Assembly: GCF_030160635.1 (NCBI RefSeq)
Contig: NZ_BSOS01000067.1
Span: 124,001 to 188,000 of the forward strand
Direction of reading: 5' to 3'
Origin: Acidocella aquatica
GTDB lineage: Bacteria; Pseudomonadota; Alphaproteobacteria; Acetobacterales; Acetobacteraceae
DNA length: 64,000 bases
The position numbers and the translations under genes are program-made. Positions 37,246-46,701 of this stretch are shown here, piece after piece. Each line of letters opens with the position of its first letter. Position 1 is the first letter of the stretch. The notes under the pieces were generated by a model. It worked only from the letters and a program-made list of their open reading frames with translations, searched no databases and had not been told where the DNA came from.

Positions 37246-37256
37246 CCCCCCTGTTT

Positions 37257-38132
37257 TCAACCGTTCAGCAGCGCCAGCAACGAGTCCATCTGGTCCAGAT
37301 TGGCATAATGCAGCGTAATCGTCCCGCTCCGCCCATTAAACCCGATCTTCACCTTCACCCCCAGCCGCTCGCTCAAATTCTCCGCCAGCGCCTCAACCTC
37401 ACCATCCGGCCGGCGCTCCAGCTGCGGCTTGATCAACGCCCGCCCCTTAATCGAGCGCCCCAAATTATTCACAAACTCTTCCGCCTGCCGGACCGAAAGC
37501 TCCTTATCCAAAACCACCTTCGCCCCCTTCAGCGGGTCCGGGTGGTTCAACAACGCGCGCGCATGTCCCATTGAGAGGCTGCCATCACGCACCATGCCCA
37601 AAACCGGCAGCGGCAGCTTCAGCACCCGCAACGTATTATTGATATGCCCGCGGGATTTTCCCACAGCATCCCCCAGCGCTTCCTGGCTCAGGCGGAACTC
37701 CGTAATCAACCGCTGATACCCCTCAGCCTCTTCCACCGGGTTCAAATCTTCGCGCTGCAAATTCTCCACCAGCCCGGCGGCCATCGCATCCGCATCGCTC
37801 AACTCACGCACCAAAACCGGCACCTCATGCAGGCTCACCTTCTGCGCCGCCCGCCACCGCCGTTCACCCGCGATAATCTGATACTGCCCCTCATGCCCCG
37901 GCTTCGGCCGCACCAGCAGCGGCTGCAAAATCCCCCGCTGCTTTATCGAATCCGCCAACTCCTGCAGCGCCGTCTCGTCCATATCCTGGCGCGGCTGATA
38001 CGGACTCGGCTCCAGCAGATCCACCGGCAGCGCCTGCACCCCCGGCGCGTTCACGCTCGCCGGCACCGCCGCATCCCCCAACAGCGCCGCCAGGCCCCGC
38101 CCCAACCGTTTTGGCTGTTCTTTCACACTCAT
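37257..38132 (-). CDS. parB: chromosome-partitioning protein ParB
   Basis: 291-residue CTPase/DNA-binding protein that loads at parS and spreads. It shows the N-terminal ParA-contact segment RLGRGLAALLG (about 9-19), the ParB/CTP motif GERRWRAAQ (about 90-98), ENLQREDLNPVEEAEGY, an HTH (LSQEALGDAVGKSRGHINNTLRVL) and the C-terminal dimer domain. The ATG overlaps the parA stop by four bases. Confidence 0.96.
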   Translation of the reverse strand: MSVKEQPKRLGRGLAALLGDAAVPASVNAPGVQALPVDLLEPSPYQPRQDMDETALQELADSIKQRGILQPLLVRPKPGHEGQYQIIAGERRWRAAQKVSLHEVPVLVRELSDADAMAAGLVENLQREDLNPVEEAEGYQRLITEFRLSQEALGDAVGKSRGHINNTLRVLKLPLPVLGMVRDGSLSMGHARALLNHPDPLKGAKVVLDKELSVRQAEEFVNNLGRSIKGRALIKPQLERRPDGEVEALAENLSERLGVKVKIGFNGRSGTITLHYANLDQMDSLLALLNG

Positions 38133-38935
38133 ACCGAAGCTCCCTTTCTCGTCCGCGTCCGCCTCAAAAACTCCGCCGCCAGCGCCAGATAAGCCTGCGC
38201 CCCAACCGAGCGGAAATCATACAACAACACCGGCACCCCATGGCTCGGAGCCTCCGTAATCCTCACATTGCGCGGGATCGCGGTGTCGAACACCACGGCG
38301 CCAAAATGCCCGCGCACATCATTGCTCACCTGCTCCGAGAGGTTGTTGCGCTTGTCGGTCATGGTCAGCACAATCCCCTCCACTTCCAGTTTCGGATTCA
38401 GGCTGCGCTTCACCCGGTCCACGGTCCGCATCAACTGCGAAATCCCCTCCAGCGCAAAAAACTCCGCCTGCAACGGCACCAGCACCGAGTCCGCCGCCAC
38501 CAGCGCGTTCAGCGTCAACAGCCCCAACCCCGGCGGGCAGTCGATAAACACAGTGTCAACCGCGCAGTCTCCCGCCAGCGCATCACGCAGCAAAAACTCC
38601 CGGCGCTCCGTCTGGCTGAACTCCAGGTCAGCGCCGATCAAATCTTCCACCGATGGCACAATGGTCAAATTCTCAACCCCGCTTTCCAGCGTGAGCGCCC
38701 CGAGCGCCGCATCACCAGCCAACAGCGCATAGCTGCCGCCTTTTCGGATGGCGCGGTCAATCCCTAATCCGGTACTGGCATTGCCCTGCGGATCAATATC
38801 CACCAGCAACACCTTCTTGCCCCCCACCGCAAGTGCTGCGGCAAGGTTGATGGCGGTGGTGGTTTTCCCCACCCCGCCTTTCTGGTTTACAACGGCGATG
38901 ATCCTAGGGCGCGGCGGCTTTACTTGTTCCAACAT
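38129..38935 (-). CDS. parA: chromosome-partitioning ATPase ParA
   Basis: 268-residue Walker-type ATPase that segregates ParB-parS complexes. The deviant Walker A is KGGVGKTT (about 19-26); Walker A' is LLVDIDPQGNAST and Walker B is VFIDCPPGLG. The start overlaps the end of rsmG by 32 bases, and the stop overlaps parB, giving the usual rsmG-parA-parB order. Confidence 0.96.
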   Translation of the reverse strand: MLEQVKPPRPRIIAVVNQKGGVGKTTTAINLAAALAVGGKKVLLVDIDPQGNASTGLGIDRAIRKGGSYALLAGDAALGALTLESGVENLTIVPSVEDLIGADLEFSQTERREFLLRDALAGDCAVDTVFIDCPPGLGLLTLNALVAADSVLVPLQAEFFALEGISQLMRTVDRVKRSLNPKLEVEGIVLTMTDKRNNLSEQVSNDVRGHFGAVVFDTAIPRNVRITEAPSHGVPVLLYDFRSVGAQAYLALAAEFLRRTRTRKGASV

Positions 38936-39491
38936 GGCGGATCTGGCTCACTTTCAGGATGCACGCTTCTGCATCTAGGCTCGACGCAAAGCGCTCGGCC
39001 TCCATGTGCCAGACCGCCCTTGCGGCCGTCAATTCAACTTCGGCGCCACGCCCCTTTGGGAACAGACAAACGCCATTTTCCGCCAAATGCGGGGCCGCCA
39101 GCCCCAATAATTTGTCCAGCGGCGCCAGCGCCCGGGCTGTCACCAGCGGCGCTGGCACCGTCTTCGCCGCCTCGATGCGCGTGTTCAACACCCTCACCGG
39201 CGCCCCCAAAATCCGCGCCGCCTCCATCAAAAACGCCGCCTTGCGGGTGTCGGACTCAATCAGCGTAAATTCGATCCCCGTCGCAACGGCCAGCACCATG
39301 CCGGGGAACCCGGCGCCGGAGCCCAGATCGATCGCCCGCGTCACCCCAGCCGGAATATGCGCCACCAGCTCCAAGGAGTCCCGCACATGCCGCTCCCAGA
39401 TATGCGGCAGATCCCCCTTGCTCACCAGATTGATCCGCGGCGACCATTTCGCCACAAGCGCCGCAAACTGGCGCAACCGCTCCTCGTTCAT
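38904..39491 (-). CDS. rsmG: 16S rRNA (guanine-527-N7) methyltransferase RsmG
   Basis: 195-residue SAM-dependent methyltransferase modifying G527 of 16S rRNA. Visible are RINLVSKGD (about 19-27) and the SAM-binding loop [14 protein letters not shown] (about 55-68), then [11 protein letters not shown]. It overlaps mnmG by four bases and parA by 32 bases. Confidence 0.94.
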   Translation of the reverse strand: MNEERLRQFAALVAKWSPRINLVSKGDLPHIWERHVRDSLELVAHIPAGVTRAIDLGSGAGFPGMVLAVATGIEFTLIESDTRKAAFLMEAARILGAPVRVLNTRIEAAKTVPAPLVTARALAPLDKLLGLAAPHLAENGVCLFPKGRGAEVELTAARAVWHMEAERFASSLDAEACILKVSQIRHVGTSKAAAP

Positions 39492-41200
39492 GCCGCCCGC
39501 CGGGCTTTTTTCAACGCGCCAAAAATCGCCCCCAGCGCCGCCGGCGTCATCCCCTCAATCCGCCCCGCCGCGCTCAAGTTTTGCGGGCAAACCCGCTCCA
39601 GCTTTTCGCGCAACTCGTTGGAGAGCCCGCCAACCGCGCCATAATCAAACCCTTCGGGGATCACCACCGCCTCATCGCGCGCGCGCGCCTTAATCTCGTT
39701 TTCCTGCCGGTTGAGATACCCGGCATAATGCAAATCCGCCCGCAAAATCTCCGCCCCGCGTGAATGCCCCTCCGGCCTGCCCGCATACCCCGCGATCTCC
39801 GCCTCCAGCGCTGCAAACGCCCCCGCCCGCTCAGCCCCCACGCAACCCCAGCCCAGCCCCAGCGGTGTGAGCCGCAGCTCCGCATTATCCGCCCGCAACA
39901 ACAGCCGGTATTCAGCCCGCGAGGTGAACATGCGATACGGCTCCGTCACCCCTTGCGTCACCAAATCATCAATCAACACCCCGATATACGCCTGCGCCCG
40001 CCCCAGGCTGACCGGCGCACAACCACCGGCGGCGCGCGCGGCGTTCAGCCCCGCCATCAGCCCCTGCGCGCCGGCTTCCTCATACCCGGTGGTGCCGTTG
40101 ATCTGCCCGGCCAGATACAGCCCCGGGAGCGCCTTCACCTGCAACCCATGGTCCAGCGCGCGCGGGTCCACATAATCATACTCCACCGCATAACCAGGCC
40201 GCAGGATTTTGGCGTGCTCCAGCCCTGGGATGGAATGCACCAGCAGCTCCTGCACATCCTCGGGCAGCGAGGTGGAAATCCCGTTGGGATACACGGTGTC
40301 ATCATCCAGCCCCTCCAGCTCCAGAAAAATCTGATGCCCCGGCTTCTCCGCAAACCGCACCACCTTATCCTCGATGGAGGGGCAATAGCGCGGCCCCTTC
40401 CCCGCGATATTCCCGCCATACACCGCCGATTTATGGATGTTTTCGCGGATAATCGCATGCGTCAGCTCGGTCGTCCCGGTAATCCGGCAGGAGATCTGCG
40501 GGTTGGTCACGCGCTCGGTCAGGCTGGAGAAGCACTCCGGCGGGTCCTCGCCCTTGTCCTCAGCCAGCCCGTCCCAGTCGATGCTCTTCTTGTCCAGCCG
40601 TGGCGGTGTCCCGGTTTTCAGCCGCCCCAGCGGCAGGTTCAGGCCCAGTAGCGCCTCGGCCAGCCCCACCGCCGGGGCGTCGCCAATCCGCCCGCCCGGG
40701 GCCATCACATTGCCAAAATGCAGCACCCCGCGCAAAAAAGTCCCGGTGGTGAGCACCGCCGCCGCGCAGGAAAACACCCGCCCATCCGCCGTGGTCACGC
40801 CGCTCAACCGGCCCGAGGCATCGCGCAGCAGCCCCGCCGCCTCGCCCTCAACAATGGTCAAATTCTCCTGCGCCGCCAGCAGCGCCTGGATGGCGTTGCG
40901 ATACAGCTTGCGGTCCGCCTGCGCCCGCGGCCCGCGCACCGCCGGCCCCTTGGTGCGGTTGAGCAGCTTGAAATGGATGCACGCCGCATCCGCCGCCCTT
41001 CCCATCAAGCCATCCAGCGCATCAATCTCGCGCACCAGATGCCCCTTGCCGATCCCCCCGATCGCCGGATTGCACGACATTTCCCCCAGCCGGTCCGCCC
41101 GGTGGGTAAGCAACAACGTGCAGGCCCCCACCCGCGCAGACGCCGCCGCCGCCTCCGCGCCCGCATGCCCGCCGCCAATGATAATCACATCGTATTTCAT
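39488..41200 (-). CDS. mnmG: tRNA uridine-34 carboxymethylaminomethyl synthase subunit MnmG
   Basis: 570-residue FAD enzyme that works with MnmE to modify wobble uridine. It shows [10 protein letters not shown] (about 9-18), [17 protein letters not shown], the folate/FAD region TGTFLRG and [17 protein letters not shown]. It is about 50 residues shorter than E. coli MnmG; the missing part lies in the C-terminal helical linker (after about residue 450), while the terminal [13 protein letters not shown] segment for MnmE contact is kept. Part of mnmG-rsmG-parA-parB. Confidence 0.95.
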   Translation of the reverse strand: MKYDVIIIGGGHAGAEAAAASARVGACTLLLTHRADRLGEMSCNPAIGGIGKGHLVREIDALDGLMGRAADAACIHFKLLNRTKGPAVRGPRAQADRKLYRNAIQALLAAQENLTIVEGEAAGLLRDASGRLSGVTTADGRVFSCAAAVLTTGTFLRGVLHFGNVMAPGGRIGDAPAVGLAEALLGLNLPLGRLKTGTPPRLDKKSIDWDGLAEDKGEDPPECFSSLTERVTNPQISCRITGTTELTHAIIRENIHKSAVYGGNIAGKGPRYCPSIEDKVVRFAEKPGHQIFLELEGLDDDTVYPNGISTSLPEDVQELLVHSIPGLEHAKILRPGYAVEYDYVDPRALDHGLQVKALPGLYLAGQINGTTGYEEAGAQGLMAGLNAARAAGGCAPVSLGRAQAYIGVLIDDLVTQGVTEPYRMFTSRAEYRLLLRADNAELRLTPLGLGWGCVGAERAGAFAALEAEIAGYAGRPEGHSRGAEILRADLHYAGYLNRQENEIKARARDEAVVIPEGFDYGAVGGLSNELREKLERVCPQNLSAAGRIEGMTPAALGAIFGALKKARRAA

Positions 41201-41244
41201 GAGGGGGTATTAGCGAGTTTGCAGGTATATAGGCAAGGAAATCA

Positions 41245-41313
41245 CAGGGCTCTGCCCTGCAACCCGGCAGGGGGCTCCACCCCCTGCACCCCTGGCCGGG
41301 CCTGAGGCCCGGA
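41245..41313. repeat. three consecutive GC-rich hairpins after the ORFan gene
   Basis: CAGGGC-tct-GCCCTG (41245-41259), CAGGGGG-ctcca-CCCCCTG (41268-41286) and CCGGGCC-tga-GGCCCGG (41297-41313). They sit in the 171-base gap between the end of the minus-strand ORFan gene and the start of mnmG, and could isolate the two transcription units. Confidence 0.7.
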
Positions 41314-41371
41314 CCCCGTTAGTTTAGCTGCTGGTCACTTTCCGAAGAATGAATTTGCTACACAAATACCG

Positions 41372-42091
41372 CTATTTCTCTATCTCAGAATCAAATCTAA
41401 CCACTATAGGAAAAATTTCATTCATTGGCTTATAAATTTCGGCTGAACCAAAAGGAGATATAAATCTCAGGGTTTTGCCCGTAGAGCGCACAAAATCCGT
41501 TTCCATGACCGATCTATATTTTACATTATACTTTAAAATTCCCACAAATGCAGGCATAAACTCTCCATTCCCATTTAGCTTCACATTATAAATATCATTA
41601 TAGATAAGAAAAATTCGGGAATTAGCTGCGACATATCCCTTCAATACTACCTGCTTCTGCTGCGGGGTTTTGCCATTCGCGCTGCCAGATAGGGTTGCGG
41701 AATATTGAATCAGATATGGGTTTTCATTCTTGAGTTGCACTTGCATTTGTACATAATCATCGCCCGTTGAAAGTTTACGAACAAATTTTATAGTCGCAGA
41801 AACGTATTCTAAGGAGCCTATCGATGGCACAGGTGCTGATGGGAAAATCTTACTGTAAATCGGTTCGAAATTAAGCCCAATGACCGCTGCAACAATCAAA
41901 ACCTGAAAAACTACCCTAAGATTATTCTTTAATGGCATCCGCCTAACGACATCGACACCAATTGCGCATGTAAGCAACACACAAAAAACATGCCAAGGCC
42001 AAGTTAACGGAATGAGATATGTAAGTAATGAAAAAAACAGACCGACCACCCCCTCAGTCGAAAGCGAAATAAAGGGGTTACGATTCGACAT
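41372..42091 (-). CDS. AT-rich ORFan membrane-anchored protein in the mnmG-mnmE gap
   Basis: 239 residues. Three hydrophobic segments lie near the N-terminus (about 12-28, 31-46 and 58-76), followed by a soluble beta-rich domain (about 90-239) that would lie outside the membrane. I do not recognise the family. Base composition is far more AT-rich than anything else in the window, and the gene interrupts the normally adjacent mnmE/mnmG pair, which suggests a horizontal insertion. No toxin, phage or transposase motif is visible. Confidence 0.65.
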   Translation of the reverse strand: MSNRNPFISLSTEGVVGLFFSLLTYLIPLTWPWHVFCVLLTCAIGVDVVRRMPLKNNLRVVFQVLIVAAVIGLNFEPIYSKIFPSAPVPSIGSLEYVSATIKFVRKLSTGDDYVQMQVQLKNENPYLIQYSATLSGSANGKTPQQKQVVLKGYVAANSRIFLIYNDIYNVKLNGNGEFMPAFVGILKYNVKYRSVMETDFVRSTGKTLRFISPFGSAEIYKPMNEIFPIVVRFDSEIEK

Positions 42092-42291
42092 AATGTCACC
42101 TTACCTGGACTCTAAGGATGCCGCCAAGGCTGCAATTATATGATGTTTGGTTCATGGGGTTATTCCACCCCAGAATGTAGAGTTTTTGTCCACAAACCAC
42201 CGTTTTCCCTATGGCGGCCTAAGCCACATAATGCCGCAAAATTCTGCTTTATTCTATAAAATCCCTGCTCGGTGAGCTTTCCTCACCCCGC
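42092..42291. other. candidate replication origin region (mnmG-mnmE gap)
   Basis: 200-base gap, AT-rich in its second half (GCTTTATTCTATAAAATCC near 42249-42267). TTGTCCACA at 42186-42194 is one base from the DnaA box TTATCCACA. The main support is composition: in 60-base samples I counted by hand, the plus strand has C well over G up to about 41.1 kb (for example 30 C and 13 G at 41041-41100), near balance in mnmE, and G over C from about 43.7 kb on (14 C and 27 G at 45181-45240), regardless of gene direction. Too few DnaA boxes are visible for certainty. Confidence 0.45.
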
Positions 42292-43554
42292 CTACTTCCC
42301 AATACAAAACCCTGAAAACACGGCGTCGAGAATCTCCTCCACGCCGATTACCCCTGTCAGCCTTGCCAGGGCGTACGCGGCGGCCCTCAGCTCCTCGCCG
42401 CGGCACTCAGGCGCGCGCTCCGCCAAAGCCCGCTCCAGCGCCGCCGCGGTGTCGCGCACGCAGGCAATCTGGCGTGGCCGTGCCAGCGTGGCCGCACCCT
42501 TGGTGTCGGTGAGCCGGGCCGCCGCCGCCGCCAGCCCGGCGCGCAATTCAGCCATCCCCTGCCCTGTTTGGGCCGAGACCCCCTCGCCCGCCAGATCAGC
42601 CTTGGTACGCACGAACAGCACCGCGATACCTTCCGGCACGGCTGGAAAATCCTCGCCCGGCGCCGCCACGGCGATGATCAGATCCGCCCGCGCCGCCCGC
42701 GCCTGCGCGCGCCGCACGCCCTCGGCCTCCACAAAATCCTCCGTCTCGCGCAGCCCGGCTGTGTCGGTCAGGTGCACCGGCACGCCGCCCAAATCCACCC
42801 GCACGCCCACCGCATCGCGCGTGGTGCCGGGGATATCGGAGACGATGGCCACCTCCTCGCCGGCCAGCGCGTTCAGCAGTGTGGACTTGCCCGCGTTCGG
42901 CGCGCCGAGGATGACGAATTCCAGACCTTCGCGCAGCCGCGCCGCCGCCGGGGCGGCTTCCAAAATCGCCTGCATTTCGCGCTGGATACCGGCAATCCGC
43001 TGAACCAGCCCGGCTTCAACATCCGGGGGCAAATCCTCATCGGGAAAATCGATCAGCGCTTCCTGCTGCGCCATGGTCTGGCGCAGTGACTCCCGCCAGC
43101 TTTCGCAGGTTTTTTGCAGCGCGTCCGCCCCCTCAATCGCCTGCGCGCGCTGCGCCTCGGTTTCGGCGGCGATCAGGTCAGCCATCGCCTCGGCTGCCAC
43201 AAGGTCCATGCGGCCGTTCAGGAAAGCGCGGCGGGAGAACTCCCCCGGTTCCGCCGGGCGCCCTCCCAGGGCCACCAGAGCCTCAGAAACCGCCGCGAAA
43301 ACCGCGCGGCCACCGTGCAGCGAGAATTCGGTGGAATCCTCACCGGTGAAACTGTGCGGGCCGGGGAAGCTGGTGACCAGCGCATGGTCCAGCACCCTGC
43401 CCTGCCAGCGCAGCGGCCGCAGCGAGGCATGGCGCGGCGCGGGCAACCCGCCCGCCAGGGCGGCGGTGATCTCCAACGCCCCCGGCCCGGAGAGCCGCAA
43501 CACGCTAACAGCCCCGCCCCGCCCGGTGATGGGCGAAAAAATAGTGCCGTTCAT
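42292..43554 (-). CDS. mnmE: tRNA modification GTPase MnmE
   Basis: 420-residue partner of MnmG. The N-terminal tetrahydrofolate-binding domain starts TIFSPITGRGGAVSVLRLSG. The G domain shows GAPNAGKST (about 218-226), the DIPGTTRDAV switch and DTAGL. The C-terminus is the canonical FCIGK, whose Cys is catalytically important. It starts 16 bases after the M32 carboxypeptidase gene, so it may be read from the cox operon. Confidence 0.96.
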   Translation of the reverse strand: MNGTIFSPITGRGGAVSVLRLSGPGALEITAALAGGLPAPRHASLRPLRWQGRVLDHALVTSFPGPHSFTGEDSTEFSLHGGRAVFAAVSEALVALGGRPAEPGEFSRRAFLNGRMDLVAAEAMADLIAAETEAQRAQAIEGADALQKTCESWRESLRQTMAQQEALIDFPDEDLPPDVEAGLVQRIAGIQREMQAILEAAPAAARLREGLEFVILGAPNAGKSTLLNALAGEEVAIVSDIPGTTRDAVGVRVDLGGVPVHLTDTAGLRETEDFVEAEGVRRAQARAARADLIIAVAAPGEDFPAVPEGIAVLFVRTKADLAGEGVSAQTGQGMAELRAGLAAAAARLTDTKGAATLARPRQIACVRDTAAALERALAERAPECRGEELRAAAYALARLTGVIGVEEILDAVFSGFCIGK

Positions 43555-43570
43555 GCCCCGGCAAAAACTA

Positions 43571-45046
43571 TCATGTTGTTAGATATCGTGACGCAAGATG
43601 CGCCTCGAACGCCGCCGGATTCAGATTTTCACCTGTTGCAGCCAACAACAATTCATTAAACCCAAAGCGCGACGCCTGGCTGTGGATGTGTTGCGCCAGC
43701 CAGTTTGTCAGCGGCGAGAGATCCCCCGCGGCGAGATGCGCGCCAAGCGCCGGGAGCGCCTTGCGGGCAGCGGCGAAAAGCTGCGCTGCGGCCATCGCGC
43801 CCAGCGTGTAGCTGGGGAAATAGCCGATGGCGCCGTCATACCAATGAATATCCTGCAGGCAGCCATGCGCGTCGTCCGGCGGGGTGATGCCAAGGAGCGC
43901 GTGGAAGCCATCATTCCAGGCGCCCGGCAGGTCAGCCACCGCCAAGTCTCCCGAGAGCAGGGCTTGTTCGAGGCGAAAGCGCAGCAACACATGCGCGGGG
44001 TAGGTCAGCTCGTCGGCCTCGACCCGGATGAAACTGCGCGACACATGGCGCAGGCGGCGCTTCAACGCGGCTGCGGTGATCGGCTTGTTGAAGGCTTTTG
44101 CTAAAACGGTTGCGAGATGCGCGAGAAATTCATCGGCGCGCACGGCCTGCATCTCGATGATGAGCGACTGGCTCTCATGCGTGGCCATGCCCGCCGCCTG
44201 CCCCACCGGCTGGCGGCGCCAGGCGGTGGGGAGATGCTGTTCATACAGCGCGTGCCCCGTTTCATGCAGCACGCCGGTTATGGCGGAGAGCGGGTCGGCT
44301 TCGTCATAGCGGGTGGTGATGCGAATATCAGTTTGGGTGCCGCCGCAGAAGGGGTGGGCGGAACGATCCAGCCGGGCGGAGGCGAAATTCAGCCCGGCGG
44401 CGGCGCTGAGCTGTTTGCACAGCGCCTCCTGGATTTCGGTGGCGTAGGGGCCGGGGGGCAGTGTTTCATGAGACTGGCGGTTCTGGATTTCCTCAGCCTG
44501 TGGCAGGGCTTTTTGCAGGAAAATTTCATAGCCGGCGAAAATCGGCGCGGCATCGGCGGCGTGGATGCCGCGTTGATACTGCGTCATCAGCGCATCATAG
44601 GGCGAGAGGCCGAGCGCCGCGCCGAGGATTTGCGCCGATTGGCGGGTGAGGTTGAACACCTCCGCCAGCGCGGGGCGGACGGCGGCGAAATCCGACGCCT
44701 TGCGGGCGGTGCGCCAGATGGTCTCGCAGGCGCTGCTGGCGCGCGAGCTGGCCTCCACCAGGTCTCGCGGGAGGGCGGTGGCGCGGGTGTGGGCTTCGCG
44801 CATCAGGGTGAGGTTCTGGGCCGCCCAGGGGTCAGCAGGCGGGGTGGCGGCGGCGAGGTCTTCGGCCAGCGCCGGGGCGGTGAGCAGCTCGTGCGAGAGC
44901 CCGGCCAAAACAGCCATCTGCTCGCCGCGCGCCTGGGCGCCGCCGGGGGGCATCATGGCCGCGGCGTCCCACCCCAGCATGGCGGCGGCTTCGTTCAGCG
45001 TGGCGATGCGGGCGAAATTCTGTTGCAGGCGCTTCAAAGAGGTCAT
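43571..45046 (-). CDS. M32-family metallocarboxypeptidase (Taq type)
   Basis: 491-residue zinc carboxypeptidase. The HExxH motif is seen as LHETGHALYEQ (about 259-269), with the family segments RITTRYDEADPLSAITGVLHE before it and GMATHESQSLIIEMQ after it. It removes C-terminal residues from peptides in the cytoplasm. It overlaps the SURF1 gene by four bases (ATGA). Confidence 0.93.
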   Translation of the reverse strand: MTSLKRLQQNFARIATLNEAAAMLGWDAAAMMPPGGAQARGEQMAVLAGLSHELLTAPALAEDLAAATPPADPWAAQNLTLMREAHTRATALPRDLVEASSRASSACETIWRTARKASDFAAVRPALAEVFNLTRQSAQILGAALGLSPYDALMTQYQRGIHAADAAPIFAGYEIFLQKALPQAEEIQNRQSHETLPPGPYATEIQEALCKQLSAAAGLNFASARLDRSAHPFCGGTQTDIRITTRYDEADPLSAITGVLHETGHALYEQHLPTAWRRQPVGQAAGMATHESQSLIIEMQAVRADEFLAHLATVLAKAFNKPITAAALKRRLRHVSRSFIRVEADELTYPAHVLLRFRLEQALLSGDLAVADLPGAWNDGFHALLGITPPDDAHGCLQDIHWYDGAIGYFPSYTLGAMAAAQLFAAARKALPALGAHLAAGDLSPLTNWLAQHIHSQASRFGFNELLLAATGENLNPAAFEAHLASRYLTT

Positions 45047-45747
45047 GGGTCCAGCAGCCTTTTCCGGGCGAAGAAGAAGAACTCGAACAGCAGCACGCCT
45101 GCGAAGCCGAACCAGGTGAGCGCGTATTCGTAATGGTTGTTGGGCGGCGTGGGCAAATGCTGGGCGGGTTGCGGCGCGGCGCTGCCGGGGGGCGGCAGCG
45201 GGCCCATGGCGATAAGGATATAGGGCGCGACGTTTTGCAGGCCCATTCCGGCGGCGATTTTCACGGGGTTGAGCGTGTAATAAAGCCCCTGCCCCGGGCT
45301 GTCAGGTGCCGCGAACCAGCCAGGCTCGATGGCGCCGTGCAGATAGCCCGCGACCTGTGTTGGCCCGGCGGGCTCGGGGTATGGCGCGGGGGTTTGCTGC
45401 GGCACCCAGCCTAGGTCAACCAGCACGATCTGCCCGTTCGGCCGCGCGAAGGGCATGAGGATTTCACCGCCCGCGATGGGGCCGGTTGGGCTGTCATGCA
45501 CCTCGTCGCCATAGAGCGCGGCCTTGCCGGGAACCCAGGTGCCGGTGATGGAGACTTTCTCAAACGGCGTGGGGTGTTCAGGCAGCGGGATCGGCGCGGA
45601 GATTTCGGCGGTGTGGATGGCTTTGAGAATCCCCTCCTTCCACTTGAGCCGGTGCAGCTGCCACACGCCCAGCGCGATGAGCAGCCAGAACGTGATGAAA
45701 GCGGCGATGCCGGGGGCAATCAGCCGCTTCCATTTATTGGGTGTCAT
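45043..45747 (-). CDS. SURF1-family oxidase assembly protein
   Basis: 234 residues with one membrane helix near each end (about 11-30 and 212-230) and a periplasmic domain between them, the SURF1 layout. Family landmarks include WQLHRLKWKEG and LVDLGWVP. SURF1 helps heme a insertion into subunit I of aa3-type oxidases. It follows ctaE in the cox operon. Confidence 0.92.
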   Translation of the reverse strand: MTPNKWKRLIAPGIAAFITFWLLIALGVWQLHRLKWKEGILKAIHTAEISAPIPLPEHPTPFEKVSITGTWVPGKAALYGDEVHDSPTGPIAGGEILMPFARPNGQIVLVDLGWVPQQTPAPYPEPAGPTQVAGYLHGAIEPGWFAAPDSPGQGLYYTLNPVKIAAGMGLQNVAPYILIAMGPLPPPGSAAPQPAQHLPTPPNNHYEYALTWFGFAGVLLFEFFFFARKRLLDP

Positions 45748-45750
45748 GCG

Positions 45751-45771
45751 ATGCCGGCTTTCACCGGCATG
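45751..45771. repeat. degenerate CGTCATGCC-type palindromic repeat
   Basis: ATGCCGGC-tttc-ACCGGCAT between the ctaE stop and SURF1 start. Shorter relative of the repeats at 29208 and 47813. Confidence 0.6.
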
Positions 45772-45786
45772 GCGCTGAAGGGCGGG

Positions 45787-46638
45787 TTAGCCGGCGACAA
45801 TCGCGCTGCGGCCCAGGAAGTAGATGCAGACGAAGAGGAAGAGCCACACCACGTCAACGAAGTGCCAGTACCAGGCGGCGGCCTCGAAGCCGAAATGGCG
45901 CTGCGGGGTGAACTGGCCCTTCATCGCGCGGAACAGGCAGACGGTGAGGAACACGGTGCCGATGATGACATGCACACCATGGAAGCCGGTGGCGATGAAG
46001 AAGGAGGAGGAGAAGATGCCGCCGTGGTAGAAGGGGAACGGCGAATGGGTATATTCCCACGCCTGGCCGCAGAGGAACATCACGCCGAGCAGCACGGTGA
46101 CGGCGAGGCCGCGCACGGTGTTTTTATTGTCGCCTTCCAAAAGGCTGTGGTGCGCCCAGGTGATGGTGGTGCCCGAGAGCAGCAGCACCATGGTGTTGAA
46201 CAGCGGGATGGCGAAAGGGTCAATCGTGGTGACGCCCTGGGGCGGCCACACCGGCGCGAAGGCGGTGCCCATTTTTTCCGGGTAGAAGAAATAGTTGAAA
46301 TAGTTCCAGAAGAAGGAGACGAAGAACATCACCTCCGAGGTGATGAACAGCGCCATGCCATAGCGCAGGCCGACCTGGGTGATGACCTTGTGCAGGCCGG
46401 GGGTGCGGGCCTCGGCCACCACATCGCGCCACCAGAGAAACATGGTGCTGACCACGAAGAGCAGGCCAATGGCCAGCACGATGAAGCTGTGGAAATGCGC
46501 GGCGAGGATGATACCGGCAAACGTGGTCATGGCGGCGATGCCGCCGCAGAGCGGCAGGATGCTCGGATTGACCAGATGGTAAGGATGCGGGACGGTGCCT
46601 TTGATCTGGTCTGTCGCCGAATGCGCTGGGCTGCTCAT
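45787..46638 (-). CDS. ctaE: cytochrome c oxidase subunit III
   Basis: 283 residues with seven membrane helices. Typical segments are YHLVNPSILPLCGG at the start, EVMFFVSFFWNYF and GFHGVHVIIGT with the conserved His/Glu positions, and WYWHFVDVVWLFLF at the end. It stabilises the oxidase and proton uptake. It lies 63 bases after the small membrane protein; no ctaG is found in that gap. Confidence 0.95.
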   Translation of the reverse strand: MSSPAHSATDQIKGTVPHPYHLVNPSILPLCGGIAAMTTFAGIILAAHFHSFIVLAIGLLFVVSTMFLWWRDVVAEARTPGLHKVITQVGLRYGMALFITSEVMFFVSFFWNYFNYFFYPEKMGTAFAPVWPPQGVTTIDPFAIPLFNTMVLLLSGTTITWAHHSLLEGDNKNTVRGLAVTVLLGVMFLCGQAWEYTHSPFPFYHGGIFSSSFFIATGFHGVHVIIGTVFLTVCLFRAMKGQFTPQRHFGFEAAAWYWHFVDVVWLFLFVCIYFLGRSAIVAG

Positions 46639-46701
46639 GTGTCTACACTCTCTTCGCCAAAAAATTGATCCTGGAAACTGCTTTCCAACCTATGCCGGTT
46701 T

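Noticed and set aside
37037-37256. HPP-parB gap as the replication origin itself
   Set aside because: It has DnaA-box-like sites and parS, but the plus strand stays strongly C-rich for a further 4 kb, so the composition change is not here.
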